A stretch of DNA of 64,000 nt, from positions 46,731 through 110,730 of the forward strand of contig NZ_JAODNM010000079.1 in the NCBI RefSeq assembly GCF_025464955.1, in the 5' to 3' direction. Below the pieces are notes generated by a model. It did not search any database. It was not told where the DNA came from and saw only the letters and a list, made by a program, of their open reading frames with translations. This document shows positions 18,865 to 27,855 of this stretch, in pieces (the stretch's first letter is position 1; each line of letters opens with the position of its first letter). The position numbers and the translations under genes were made by a program. The DNA is from Amycolatopsis sp. (GTDB lineage: Bacteria > Actinomycetota > Actinomycetes > Mycobacteriales > Pseudonocardiaceae).

Positions 18865-20463
18865 CTAGGCTGGGTGTTGGGCGCCGAAGGCCACGTATTC
18901 CTTGTGGTGGGCATCGCTGCGGTCGTCGAAGTGCATGACGTCACCCGAACCGGCGGAGAAGTCGGTCGCACCCCAAGCCAGGCCGACCCCGCGCAGTGCG
19001 GCGACGACGTACTCGTGATGGGAAAGGAAACCCCGTGCCGGGTCGCGCGGTTTGCCGGGGCCGCCGTTGACGAACGGGCCGTCGGCCTTCGGCATGACCT
19101 GCCCGGCCCTGTTCTTGAACCCGCCTTTCTTGGTGAGCATCAGCTCGTAGTCGGCCCGGACCTGCGCCTGGTCCAGACCATTGAGCATCGCTTGCGGGAA
19201 CGTCAGCGCGTGCGCGCGCAGCACGGGTGGGACGACCGCCTTGTCCCCTGGCTTGGTGAGGACGGAGAAGTAGGCGATCATCGCGTCGTTCTCGTCCGCG
19301 AGCTGGTCGTAGGTGGCCGTGGCCAGTCCCGTTTCCCGGCCCGCCAGCGCGGCGGTGATCACCGTCGGCCGGTGCAGCAGGGCCGTCGAGATCCGGTCGT
19401 AGACCTTCTCCAGCGCCAGATCGAGGTCCTTCTCCCCCGATTCGTTGATGATATAAGGATTCGGGGACACATCGATGTCCACCGCGAGCCCGTAGGCGTG
19501 GTAGCCCGGTCGGTTGTCGTACCCGGAAATGGCCTTGACCCCGAAATTCGTACCGCCGAGGAGCTCCGCGGCAACCGCCGTGGCTGCCTCCAGCCGCCGC
19601 AGGAACAGCGGGTGCACCGGATTCGCCGGCGTGATCCGGACGCCGAACGCCTCGCCGCCAGTCAGCATGTTCGTCACATAGTCCGCGTAGTCGGCCGCGC
19701 CGAATTCCCTCGCCTTGGCGTCGCGTTCGGCGAGCTGGTCGGCCGGCGGCGCGACAACGGGTTTCCCGGGGATACGCGCGAGGTCGACGCCCGGGGTCGG
19801 CAGCTCGGGCGCGGGCGTCCGCTCACCGAGCACCTGGACCACATGCGCGTGCAGCGGTCCCGGCCACGCGGCCAGGTTGGTGTTCACCGTCTTCTCGAGC
19901 TCGTGTAGCTGTGGCAGTGTGAGATCGGCAGAGCGCAGCCTGCTGAGGATGTCCGCTGACGTCATGTCGTTGAGCAGCAACGCCATCCGCAGGTAGTCGA
20001 GCTGCTCTTTGGCCACCCGGTAGTCGGCATAGACCTGCCGCGCATGACCGAGGTTCTTCAGCACCGGCCGGATGAACGCGGTGATCCGTTCGGCGTTGCC
20101 CTGCTTGGGCGGCTGCGCCGACTCGGCCGCCGCACTGAGCTGCGCCAGCTGCTCGACCCCGTTCTTGCGCGCGCCGATCATTTCCAGCAGCACGACGATG
20201 TCCTCGTCACGAAAGCCGTTAAGCCGCTGCGCGGCCTCCTCCCAGCGGGGCGGGTTGGCGTTCAGGTCCAGCAGGAAGAGCCGCTTGTCCTCACTGAAGC
20301 CTGTCGTTCTGCCTGCCCGCATCGGAGTCGCGCTGAAGTCGCGGTCGGACCGGGTACTCGCGGTCGGCCGGGCATCGAGCTGCTGCCCGGCCGGCCGGAC
20401 CACCGCGGGGACCGCAGGCGGGGGCTTTTTCTCGGCGGGCTCCGGTCCCGCACCGGTCGGCAT
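18865..20463 (-). CDS. eCIS-linked protein with C-terminal M15-type zinc peptidase domain (candidate cargo or lysin)
   Basis: 532 residues. Residues 1-55 are disordered and Pro/Ala-rich. About 55-200 are helical, containing WEEAAQRLNGFRDEDIVVLL, a helical segment resembling those I recall in eCIS cargo proteins. About 255-532 form a VanY/M15 peptidase domain: GYHAYGLAVDIDVSP near residue 320 supplies the first His and Asp, and DVMHFDD near 507 the last zinc His. Such enzymes cut peptide cross-links or stems of peptidoglycan. No signal peptide, so it would need the injection system, lysis or another route to reach the wall. Last gene of the eCIS operon, 6 bases after the two-TM protein gene. 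Cargo, spike-associated lysin or release enzyme are all possible. Confidence 0.8.
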   Translation of the reverse strand: MPTGAGPEPAEKKPPPAVPAVVRPAGQQLDARPTASTRSDRDFSATPMRAGRTTGFSEDKRLFLLDLNANPPRWEEAAQRLNGFRDEDIVVLLEMIGARKNGVEQLAQLSAAAESAQPPKQGNAERITAFIRPVLKNLGHARQVYADYRVAKEQLDYLRMALLLNDMTSADILSRLRSADLTLPQLHELEKTVNTNLAAWPGPLHAHVVQVLGERTPAPELPTPGVDLARIPGKPVVAPPADQLAERDAKAREFGAADYADYVTNMLTGGEAFGVRITPANPVHPLFLRRLEAATAVAAELLGGTNFGVKAISGYDNRPGYHAYGLAVDIDVSPNPYIINESGEKDLDLALEKVYDRISTALLHRPTVITAALAGRETGLATATYDQLADENDAMIAYFSVLTKPGDKAVVPPVLRAHALTFPQAMLNGLDQAQVRADYELMLTKKGGFKNRAGQVMPKADGPFVNGGPGKPRDPARGFLSHHEYVVAALRGVGLAWGATDFSAGSGDVMHFDDRSDAHHKEYVAFGAQHPA

Positions 20464-20469
20464 CGGCCG

Positions 20470-20766
20470 TCAGCCCGCCGGGGTCGGTGACGTGGCCGGC
20501 GTGGCCGGCGGCGGAGTGTCCGAATAGGCCGGTGGCCGGTTCGACCCCAGGAACAGAACTGTCAGCCACGGTGGCATCTTCGCCTCCAACTGGCGCAGTG
20601 CGGCGTAGACCGCGGCCAGCACGAGCGGCATGATGACGGCGTTGCCCAGCCCGGAAACGGTGCTGGTGAACGACATCGGCAGGCCAAGGGTGACCAGCCA
20701 GGCGATGAGCGCGGACCACAGTCCCGGAACGACCGTGCGAAGCCACGAAGTCAGCTGGTCAGACAT
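20470..20766 (-). CDS. Small two-TM membrane protein, holin-like
   Basis: 98 residues: short N-terminus, hydrophobic segments about 14-33 and 42-62, then a soluble Pro/Thr-rich tail (PPPATPATSPTP). This resembles a class II holin in layout, but no family is recognised. It overlaps the end of the DUF6519 gene by 8 bases and is followed 6 bases later by the M15 peptidase gene. A membrane anchor or pore acting with the peptidase or the injection particle is inferred from position only. Confidence 0.7.
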   Translation of the reverse strand: MSDQLTSWLRTVVPGLWSALIAWLVTLGLPMSFTSTVSGLGNAVIMPLVLAAVYAALRQLEAKMPPWLTVLFLGSNRPPAYSDTPPPATPATSPTPAG

Positions 20767-22438
20767 CTTGAGGCCCGCGAAACCTACTCGACTCCTTACC
20801 CGCCATTCCTTCCGGAGCCGGCGTGGTTCGGGGAAATGGTTGCGGCACCAGCGGTTGCGGCACCGGGGCTATCGCCGTCTCGGTCGGTATGGACGCGTCG
20901 GCGTTGGACGCCTCAGCCGCCGCGGGCAGTGTGGAAGCGGACGCGGTCGCGGCAGACTCAGCTCCTGCAGGTTCGGCCCGCGACGCGGTTCCTTCGGCCG
21001 ACGCGGCTTTCCCCAACCGCGGGAACGTCGACGCAAGCGGAGTGACCGTGCCATCCGTGCCGATGAGCGCGAGCGGCGCATAGCTGTACTGGACGCCGTT
21101 GGGCGGCAAGGCCGCCGGCGCGCCGTCGGCGATCGGCCACTGCACGTCCCCGGAGATCGTGCGCGCGGGGATCTGCCAGTAGTCGCCGCCGCGATAGGTC
21201 GCCTTCGAGTGGCCCGGGATCGAGAACCTGACCTGCACGCCGTCCTCGAGATCGATCCACACGTTCTCGAACAGTGGCAGCGCGCCGTCGGAGGCCGCCT
21301 TCAGCTTCGCGGACTCGGTCGTCGCGGTGCCCCGGTTGTCCCAGCGGCGTAACACGGGGTTCAGCTCCGGCCGCGAGCCGGGCCCGCAGTCGTCGCCGAC
21401 CGGCCCGTCGAGGGTGACCAGGCGGTCGACCGGGTCGATCGCGACGACCTGGCGCAGTGGCGTGGCCGGTACCGAGTCGCCGGTATCCAGCGGGACGTCG
21501 TCGGCGACCCGGCAGGCCGTCGCGTCGTCGACGATCTCGACCAGGTCGCCGACCTCGAGCGCGAGCTTGCCGTCGCGGCCGAGGGTGGCCACCGTGACGT
21601 CGGAGCCGGACAGCGAAACGATCGGGAACACCACGGACGCGTTTTCCCTCGACCACTTGAAGGTTGCGCCGTCCAGGCAGGTGAAGTCCCCACTTTTCAG
21701 TGCCGCATTGTCGTTCCGGTCGTCCCACGCTTCGCCGCCGGAGTGGATCTCGACCCGGTAAAGCTGGTTCTCCGGGCCGCGGAACCGGGCCTCGGGCGGC
21801 AGGTGGCAGGCGTCGGCGTCCGTGTCGTCCGGCCGCAGCGCCCGCGCGCCGAGCAGGCCGCGATTCGCACCGAACTGCGCCAGCCAGTTGTCCAGTTGCT
21901 TCGCCGGTGTGTTGCCGGGGTCGCTGCCGGAGTCGGTCTCCAGCGCGGTCGCGGCCACCTGCCAGACGACCTTCGACCGGGCCGCGGTATCCGGGCCGGG
22001 GTCGCCCAGCGCGATCTCGCGCAGCGCCGGGTCCTGGACAGCCGTGATCAGCCTTTCCCAGACCCGCAGGTAGACGCCGTACGGCACGTTCGGCAGCCGG
22101 TCATTGCTGTCCGGATCCAGGTGGCCGTCGGGCTGCTCCCAGTACGTGGTGTCCTGGTCGTTCTCCACCAGGATGCCGTCGACGTATATGCGACCGGCCG
22201 AGATCGTCAGGTCGGGGGCCTTGCCCTTGTCCGCGACCGCGCCGATCACGAAGCCCTGGGCGTCCTCCGGGGCGCCGGCCGGGCCGATCAGATCCGCTAT
22301 CGCGGTCCGCAGCTGGTGCAACAGGATCGCCGCCTGCTCGTTGGCGTCGGCGTCGAGCTGGACGCGGCCCTGCTGCGACAGCACCGCGGAAAAGTGTTTG
22401 GCGGCGTCGAACGTGGTCCGCGAAAGATCGGCTTGCAT
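20759..22438 (-). CDS. DUF6519-like eCIS protein
   Basis: 559 residues. The start QADLSRTTFDAAKHFSAVLSQQGRVQLDADANEQ is the conserved opening of DUF6519 proteins in phage-tail-like loci. The body is beta-rich (FKWSRENASVVFPI, VTLDGPVG) with RRWDNRG, and the last 90 residues are a disordered Ala/Pro/Ser tail. Role unknown; the position after baseplate genes suggests a fibre, plug or host-contact component. Nine bases separate it from the preceding tail-protein gene. Confidence 0.8.
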   Translation of the reverse strand: MQADLSRTTFDAAKHFSAVLSQQGRVQLDADANEQAAILLHQLRTAIADLIGPAGAPEDAQGFVIGAVADKGKAPDLTISAGRIYVDGILVENDQDTTYWEQPDGHLDPDSNDRLPNVPYGVYLRVWERLITAVQDPALREIALGDPGPDTAARSKVVWQVAATALETDSGSDPGNTPAKQLDNWLAQFGANRGLLGARALRPDDTDADACHLPPEARFRGPENQLYRVEIHSGGEAWDDRNDNAALKSGDFTCLDGATFKWSRENASVVFPIVSLSGSDVTVATLGRDGKLALEVGDLVEIVDDATACRVADDVPLDTGDSVPATPLRQVVAIDPVDRLVTLDGPVGDDCGPGSRPELNPVLRRWDNRGTATTESAKLKAASDGALPLFENVWIDLEDGVQVRFSIPGHSKATYRGGDYWQIPARTISGDVQWPIADGAPAALPPNGVQYSYAPLALIGTDGTVTPLASTFPRLGKAASAEGTASRAEPAGAESAATASASTLPAAAEASNADASIPTETAIAPVPQPLVPQPFPRTTPAPEGMAGKESSRFRGPQDV

Positions 22439-22447
22439 GACACTCTC

Positions 22448-24547
22448 CTAAGTGACGATGAGGATTCCGGCATCGCAGCCGGCGGGTGTGTACTCGTCGA
22501 GGCGGGCGCGCAGGTTGTCCTCGCGCTGCGGCTGGAACAGGTCGTGGAAGGCACCCAGCTCGGAGCCGTCTTCGGCCCCGCGGCGAATCTCGTCGGGACA
22601 TCCCTGAGCCAGCTGGGCGTAGCCCGGCGTGCCGTAGCGCACGCTGGTGAACAGCGGCGGCAGCCCGTGTCCACAGTGGAACTGCCGCGGGGTTCGGGAT
22701 TCGGCGGGCAACCAGCAGAACCGCACGCAGCCCACCTGCCGCCGGGCGATCACCGTCTTCCCGCCCAGGACGGAGTTCTCGACGAGGCCGAGCGCGTGTG
22801 CCCGGATCTGCCCGAAAACCGTGGTACGCCGCGCGTTGAACACCGCGTGTGCGTGCCGCTCACCGGGCGCCACCAGCGCCGCGACGTCGTTGCCCGTGGC
22901 GTCGAGAATGCTGTCGGAGAGCCAGATCTGGTTGGGCTCGTGGTGTGTTTCGTCGACGTTCACCAGAATCGTGCCGAGGATGCTGCGCTCCACCTGCAGG
23001 CAGGCCGGGGTGTCGAACAGCTCCAGGCTGGCCTCTTCCTCATGCTCCGGACAGCACTCGGCGTCGAGCGACCAGCCGGGGACCAGCGTCGAATGGCGGA
23101 CGACGACCTGCCCGACCTCCCCCTGGATCCGCACGCCGCGCCCGGTGATCAGCAGCCCGTCGAACACGATCCGCGGCAGCGAACCGGAGCCCTTGCCAGT
23201 GCCCAGAATCCGCAGCGAGTCCGGTCGGTTGCCATACCAGTCGAGCAGGCGCAGCACCGGTCGCACCCCGGAGGCCGCGCGCAGGGTCAGCCGGTCGCCG
23301 TGGTCGAGCGGGATCTCGAGCTGTTCGGAAAAGGCGGCCGACTCGGTGAACTCGATGACGGCCGTCCGTTTGGCGGGGTCTGTTGTCTTGTCCTCACACC
23401 ACTTTTCGACGGCCGCCATGATCCGGTCGCCTTCGCCGACCCGGTAAACGGTCGCCGGGAACTCGGGATCGAGGACCCGCTCGTACTCACCGCCGCCCGT
23501 GTCGTCGGAGAAGCCGTAGTGGTAGTCGACCCACACGCCGTCGTCGGGTGCTTCCCTTGCGGGGAAAGCGATCCTGCCGAGCACCGGGTCGACGGCGACC
23601 TGGCCGCGCCTCGGTGTGTACCGCCAGCCTGACAGGTCCGCGGGCACGATCTGGGTCAGCGGCACCGGCTTGTTCGGCGCCCGGTAGACGCAGAAACTCT
23701 TGCCTGGCCCGTAGTACTGCGCCGGCCGGGCCGCGAACGCCTGCCGCCGGACGAACGCGGGCACGTTCGTCTCGTCGGCGATGTGGGTCGGCGACGGCTC
23801 CTCGACGGGCTTCGTGATCAACGGCGTGTCGTTGCCGAGGATGCTGAAGGTGAACTGCGTGCGTGACCGGTCCTGGCAGTAGGCCGGGCCCTGGGTGATC
23901 GAATACGGCCGCAGCCGCCACAGGTACAGACCGACTTCGCCGATGTCGAACCGGCCTTGCCCGCGTGCGCTGGTGATGCGGCGAACGTCGACGCCGTGCG
24001 CGAGTTCGTCGAACGGGCCGTCGAGGCGGTCGAGCGCTTCCACGGCATGCAGGTCGACGAGCCTGCCGCGGTGCAGCCTGCGGCTGTCGGCCCGGGAATC
24101 CCTGCCGTGCAGGCGAACCGCCTGCGTCACGTCGAGCAACCTCCGGAACTCCACCGCACGCGCGGGCCACGCCGCGACGTCGGCCGCGAGCTGTTCGAGC
24201 AGCGCGAGCGTGCCCTTGCGGCGGCGGTTCCCGACAGTGTGGGCCACGTCGCGACGCGACGCGATGGCCGCCAGCAACCGGTTGCCCTCGTCCGTGCCGG
24301 CGGACAGCGCTTCGTCCGATCCGGGCAGCATCCGGTAGCCGACGAGGTCGCCGAGGTAGGGCGTGACCCAGTCCTGGCAAGTCTCGATGAACCAGTCCGA
24401 ATACAGCTGGTCGAGATCGGCCCCGATGATGTCGGCCTGCTCGGTGATGACGCCGAGCAGGGCCTGAAGCGGTCCGCCCTGCTCGATGTCCTTCTGCCGG
24501 GTGAACGCCGGGACGAGGTTGTAGAGGCGGTCGGCGTCGCGGGTCAC
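22448..24547 (-). CDS. eCIS tail protein: gpI-like N-terminus with beta-helix-like C-terminal region
   Basis: 699 residues from the GTG at 24547, which overlaps the upstream stop as GTGA; an open frame upstream of this GTG is not used. The N-terminus (RLYNLVPAFTRQKDIEQ, then DQLYSDWFIETCQDWVTPYLGDLVG) resembles tail protein I-type baseplate proteins. The centre and C-terminus (about 330-640) have short beta repeats such as IVFDGLLITGRGVRIQGEVG and STLVPGWSLDAECC, suggesting a right-handed beta-helix. Several Cys (ECCPEH, FHCGHG) could bind metal. It probably sits at the baseplate rim or as a fibre. Exact homologue uncertain. Confidence 0.75.
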   Translation of the reverse strand: MTRDADRLYNLVPAFTRQKDIEQGGPLQALLGVITEQADIIGADLDQLYSDWFIETCQDWVTPYLGDLVGYRMLPGSDEALSAGTDEGNRLLAAIASRRDVAHTVGNRRRKGTLALLEQLAADVAAWPARAVEFRRLLDVTQAVRLHGRDSRADSRRLHRGRLVDLHAVEALDRLDGPFDELAHGVDVRRITSARGQGRFDIGEVGLYLWRLRPYSITQGPAYCQDRSRTQFTFSILGNDTPLITKPVEEPSPTHIADETNVPAFVRRQAFAARPAQYYGPGKSFCVYRAPNKPVPLTQIVPADLSGWRYTPRRGQVAVDPVLGRIAFPAREAPDDGVWVDYHYGFSDDTGGGEYERVLDPEFPATVYRVGEGDRIMAAVEKWCEDKTTDPAKRTAVIEFTESAAFSEQLEIPLDHGDRLTLRAASGVRPVLRLLDWYGNRPDSLRILGTGKGSGSLPRIVFDGLLITGRGVRIQGEVGQVVVRHSTLVPGWSLDAECCPEHEEEASLELFDTPACLQVERSILGTILVNVDETHHEPNQIWLSDSILDATGNDVAALVAPGERHAHAVFNARRTTVFGQIRAHALGLVENSVLGGKTVIARRQVGCVRFCWLPAESRTPRQFHCGHGLPPLFTSVRYGTPGYAQLAQGCPDEIRRGAEDGSELGAFHDLFQPQREDNLRARLDEYTPAGCDAGILIVT

Positions 24548-27500
24548 GGGATCCTCCGCAGGGTCAGGGCTTCCGGCACGTCGGCCGGGAGCACGGCGAG
24601 CTGGGCGGGCCGGACGCCGCGGAACACCGTCAGACCGTCCATAGAGGACAGCAGCGGTCCGGTGAGCCCGGGGTTGAGCGCGACGAGCTGGGCAATGGTC
24701 AGGCCGTACCGGTTGGCGACATCGGTGAGACTGCTGAACGCCCGGAGGTCGTCCGGGCCGAGGGTCACTTCCTGGAAGCGCGCGGGCAGCGCCGGCACGG
24801 CGGTGTCGACGACGGTGAGCTTTTCGACGATGGTGGCGAGGTCGATCGGGCTCACGTCGCCCTGGATACCGTGGAAGAGGTCCACGTCGACGTAGTCCAC
24901 TCCCTCGACCGCCTGCATCACCGACACCACCCGGCTCAGGTAGGCCGCCTCGCCGAGCCCACGCGCGGTGAATCCGAGTTCGGTCCGGACAGCGTCCCGC
25001 ACGGCAGGCTGGACGAGGTCCCACGAGTAGTCCGGCAGCACCTTGACGCCGGCCCGCACCACCACGAGTACGTGCTCGCGCAAGGAAACCCGCACCGGGA
25101 CACCGAGATCGCCGAACTCGACCAGCGAAACCTCCAGGCTGCTGAACAGCCCGGAGAAGGGATCGATGGGAACATCACCGATCCCGGCGATGGTGACGTG
25201 GACGAACTCCTGGCCGCCGGCCCGCAGCTTGCGCGCGCTCGCCTTGCCGATACCGGCTCTCGCGCGGGTGAAGTCCTCGTGGTCGCGGACCGACACCAGC
25301 CGGTCGAGCGCCAGCATCCGCAGCGGCACCGTGCTCCGGATGTCGTCCGGACCGTCGCCGTCCGCGCCGCCGGTGGCCGCGATCGGGTTCGTCACGGCCG
25401 TGACGCCGAGCGGCTGGGCGGCGAGCTGGGTGATCGTGCCGGCCGGCACGTTGCCGGAGCTGCCCGCGCCGATGCGGTAGGTCGCCGTCACGTTCTCGAT
25501 CCCGGACGGCAACCGGGCGCCGTGCACGCCGTCGCCGAACTGCACCGACGACGACCCGTCGGCCGCGGACGCCAGCACGTACGAATGCTCGTCGGGCGCC
25601 GGCCAGACCAGGCCGTCGGTTTCGTGCCATCGCACCCCGTTGACCCTGGTGACCAGCGAATCTTCCGCACCCAACGGGTTGTCCGACGCCTGCCAGTTGA
25701 GCGGCGAGGTGGCCAGCACCTGCCGCAGCGGGAAAGTCTGGCCGGTGCGGCCGGCGTCCCCGCCACCGAGTATCTCGTTCCGGGTCTCCCCCTGCGTCGC
25801 ACCGACGACGTTGCCGTAGAGCTTGGCGGTGCCGGGTTTGTAGGTGTAGGCAAGATCGTTGGCGAGGAACAGGGTCGTCACGGGTGCATCGCCGGGGCGG
25901 CTGGGATCGACCCGCTGGCGGATTCCGGCGACCATCGCCAGTTCCGTCCCGGGCACCCCGCTGGTGTAGGGCACATCCGTCCGTTCACCCGAGACGACCA
26001 GCCAGCGGCCCGGTTCGAGTCCGTCGTACATCCGGGCGAGCTCGATCTGGTGTCCCGCCAGTGGTGTGGTGATCGCGGCGCCGAGCGGCTTCAGCGACTC
26101 CCCCTGCGCCCAGACGACATACGTCTTGTTCGTCGTGTCGAGGGTCGTGAAGTCGACAACGAGCATGGTCACCGGAGGGGGCGGTGGCGGGGTGGTACCC
26201 GGCGGCGTAGGGGTGACCGGCCGGGGTTCCTGCCGGACCGACCGGACGACGGCCTGGACCGAGGCGCCGCCGTCATTCGGTTCGAGCACGATCCAGCTTC
26301 CGGCGACAATCCCGGCGTACACCATGTCCAGCACGAGCATGCCCACAGTGACCGGGTCGCTGTCAGTCTTGAACGCGAGAAGCGTCGCCTTCACCCGCAT
26401 GACCTGCAGGTCCGAAACCTCCGGCGGCGGCGCGATCTGCTGGGCGGCCCAGGCCCGGTGCAGGTTCGGGGCGAGCCGGGCGTCCGCGGCGATCAGGAGT
26501 TTCGCGTGGACATCGGAATCCGCGCGGAACTGGTCGCCGACCGCCACCGTGAGGTCCCGGGAGCGGCGCGGCGGGCGTGACGGGTCCTTACGCAGACTCG
26601 GGAGAACCGGGGTCAGCGCGACGAGCGCGGCCGCCCGATCGCAGTCGTCGTTCGAACAACCGCAACCGCCACCGCCCCTCGGCGCGGCCTGTGCCGCCTG
26701 CGCTGTCAGTTCCTGTTGGCTGCAGGGGCAGACGAGGTCACGGCCCAGCTTGACCAGAGCGTCCATTTCGGACGGAGTCAGCCGGGTGAGCGTGACGGCC
26801 AGCGCCACGACCGCGTCGCCGGCGTCGAGCACGTCCGCGATGTAGTAGGTGAACCAGTCCCGGACAGCGCAGTTCTCCCGCGCATCCGCGATGGCTTCTT
26901 CCTCCCGCAACCTGGCCAGGAAGTACGGCACGCCGTGGTGGCCGTTCGCCCCGTCGCCCATGAGCAGATCCAGCGGCGCGGAAGTCCTGACCAGCAGGAC
27001 CACCAGCTCGGCAAGGTAATCGGAGTCCACTTGGGACGCGAAGGCCGACTGGCTGACGATCGGCGCGCCTTCAGCCTCCTTGACCCTGAACTCAAGATAG
27101 TTCGCCGCCACCACGAACGGATCCTGCGGGTCCGCCGACACGAGGGTGACTGCGGTCCGGTTCGCCAGGAAGTCCGGTTTGGACTCCTTCACGACCCGAA
27201 CTCCGCTGTCCGGCGTCGAGTCGAATCGGCCGAATACGAACAGCAGCCTGTCGCCGCCCTTGAGGTTCGCCGTGGACCCCTCGACGGTCAGCGCGTCGAG
27301 GGTCTTAGCGGTTGCGGCGGTGATGTCCGGCGGCTCGTTCAGCCGCACCTGCAGGGTGTTCCACTCCTCACGGGCCACCAGTTCCTCGGTGGTCTCGAAG
27401 GTTTGCGGGAGCCCGCCCTGCGCCGCCACGCTCCGAACGCCGGCACCAGCCGGAATCACCGACTTCGCGGCGGGGCCGAGCGTGTACGCGAGGTACGTGC

Positions 27501-27855
27501 TGGACCCCAACGGCGGCCTCGGCGTGTAGCCGACGAGCCGGCCGAGCAGGTTGAGGGACTCCGGTTCCGTCGCGGTCCGCAGATAGCCCTCGTTCGCGAT
27601 CCGCTCCTGGTAGAACGTCAGCACGTCGCCCACCACCGCCCAGCAGTCCAGCAATGCGATGGACGCGTCGTCCGGCTCGCGACTGGTCAGTTTGGTGAGC
27701 GCGGGCCGGCTGGACAACCGGGCCAGCATGGACTCGCGGAAACTCCCGTGCGTGCCCGCCCGGTAGGACAGCGCGGGCAGGCCCGGCCGGTTGTAGGACG
27801 GAATCGGCGTCACAGCCGTCACGCCTTCACAGCATTTCGCGCAGCCGCAACTCAT
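24544..27855 (-). CDS. Large eCIS baseplate assembly protein (gpJ/gp6-like)
   Basis: 1103 residues. The N-terminal Cys cluster MSCGCAKCCEG is followed by RLSSRPALTKLTSREPDDASIALLDCWAVVGDVLTFYQERIANEGYL in segments, the hallmark of baseplate-wedge proteins of phage-tail-like systems. A second cluster, GGGGCGCSNDDC, is near residue 405. The C-terminal part carries the J-like domain (DDIRSTVPLRMLALDRLVSVRDHEDF, SARKLRAGGQ) and a LysM-like stretch (LTDVANRYGLTIAQLVALNPGL) near 1055. Overlaps both neighbours by 4 bases. Confidence 0.88.
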   Translation of the reverse strand: MSCGCAKCCEGVTAVTPIPSYNRPGLPALSYRAGTHGSFRESMLARLSSRPALTKLTSREPDDASIALLDCWAVVGDVLTFYQERIANEGYLRTATEPESLNLLGRLVGYTPRPPLGSSTYLAYTLGPAAKSVIPAGAGVRSVAAQGGLPQTFETTEELVAREEWNTLQVRLNEPPDITAATAKTLDALTVEGSTANLKGGDRLLFVFGRFDSTPDSGVRVVKESKPDFLANRTAVTLVSADPQDPFVVAANYLEFRVKEAEGAPIVSQSAFASQVDSDYLAELVVLLVRTSAPLDLLMGDGANGHHGVPYFLARLREEEAIADARENCAVRDWFTYYIADVLDAGDAVVALAVTLTRLTPSEMDALVKLGRDLVCPCSQQELTAQAAQAAPRGGGGCGCSNDDCDRAAALVALTPVLPSLRKDPSRPPRRSRDLTVAVGDQFRADSDVHAKLLIAADARLAPNLHRAWAAQQIAPPPEVSDLQVMRVKATLLAFKTDSDPVTVGMLVLDMVYAGIVAGSWIVLEPNDGGASVQAVVRSVRQEPRPVTPTPPGTTPPPPPPVTMLVVDFTTLDTTNKTYVVWAQGESLKPLGAAITTPLAGHQIELARMYDGLEPGRWLVVSGERTDVPYTSGVPGTELAMVAGIRQRVDPSRPGDAPVTTLFLANDLAYTYKPGTAKLYGNVVGATQGETRNEILGGGDAGRTGQTFPLRQVLATSPLNWQASDNPLGAEDSLVTRVNGVRWHETDGLVWPAPDEHSYVLASAADGSSSVQFGDGVHGARLPSGIENVTATYRIGAGSSGNVPAGTITQLAAQPLGVTAVTNPIAATGGADGDGPDDIRSTVPLRMLALDRLVSVRDHEDFTRARAGIGKASARKLRAGGQEFVHVTIAGIGDVPIDPFSGLFSSLEVSLVEFGDLGVPVRVSLREHVLVVVRAGVKVLPDYSWDLVQPAVRDAVRTELGFTARGLGEAAYLSRVVSVMQAVEGVDYVDVDLFHGIQGDVSPIDLATIVEKLTVVDTAVPALPARFQEVTLGPDDLRAFSSLTDVANRYGLTIAQLVALNPGLTGPLLSSMDGLTVFRGVRPAQLAVLPADVPEALTLRRIP

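Noticed and set aside
21743..23632. 629-codon plus-strand frame in the eCIS
   Set aside because: Antisense to the DUF6519 and gpI-like genes, which have clear family signatures.
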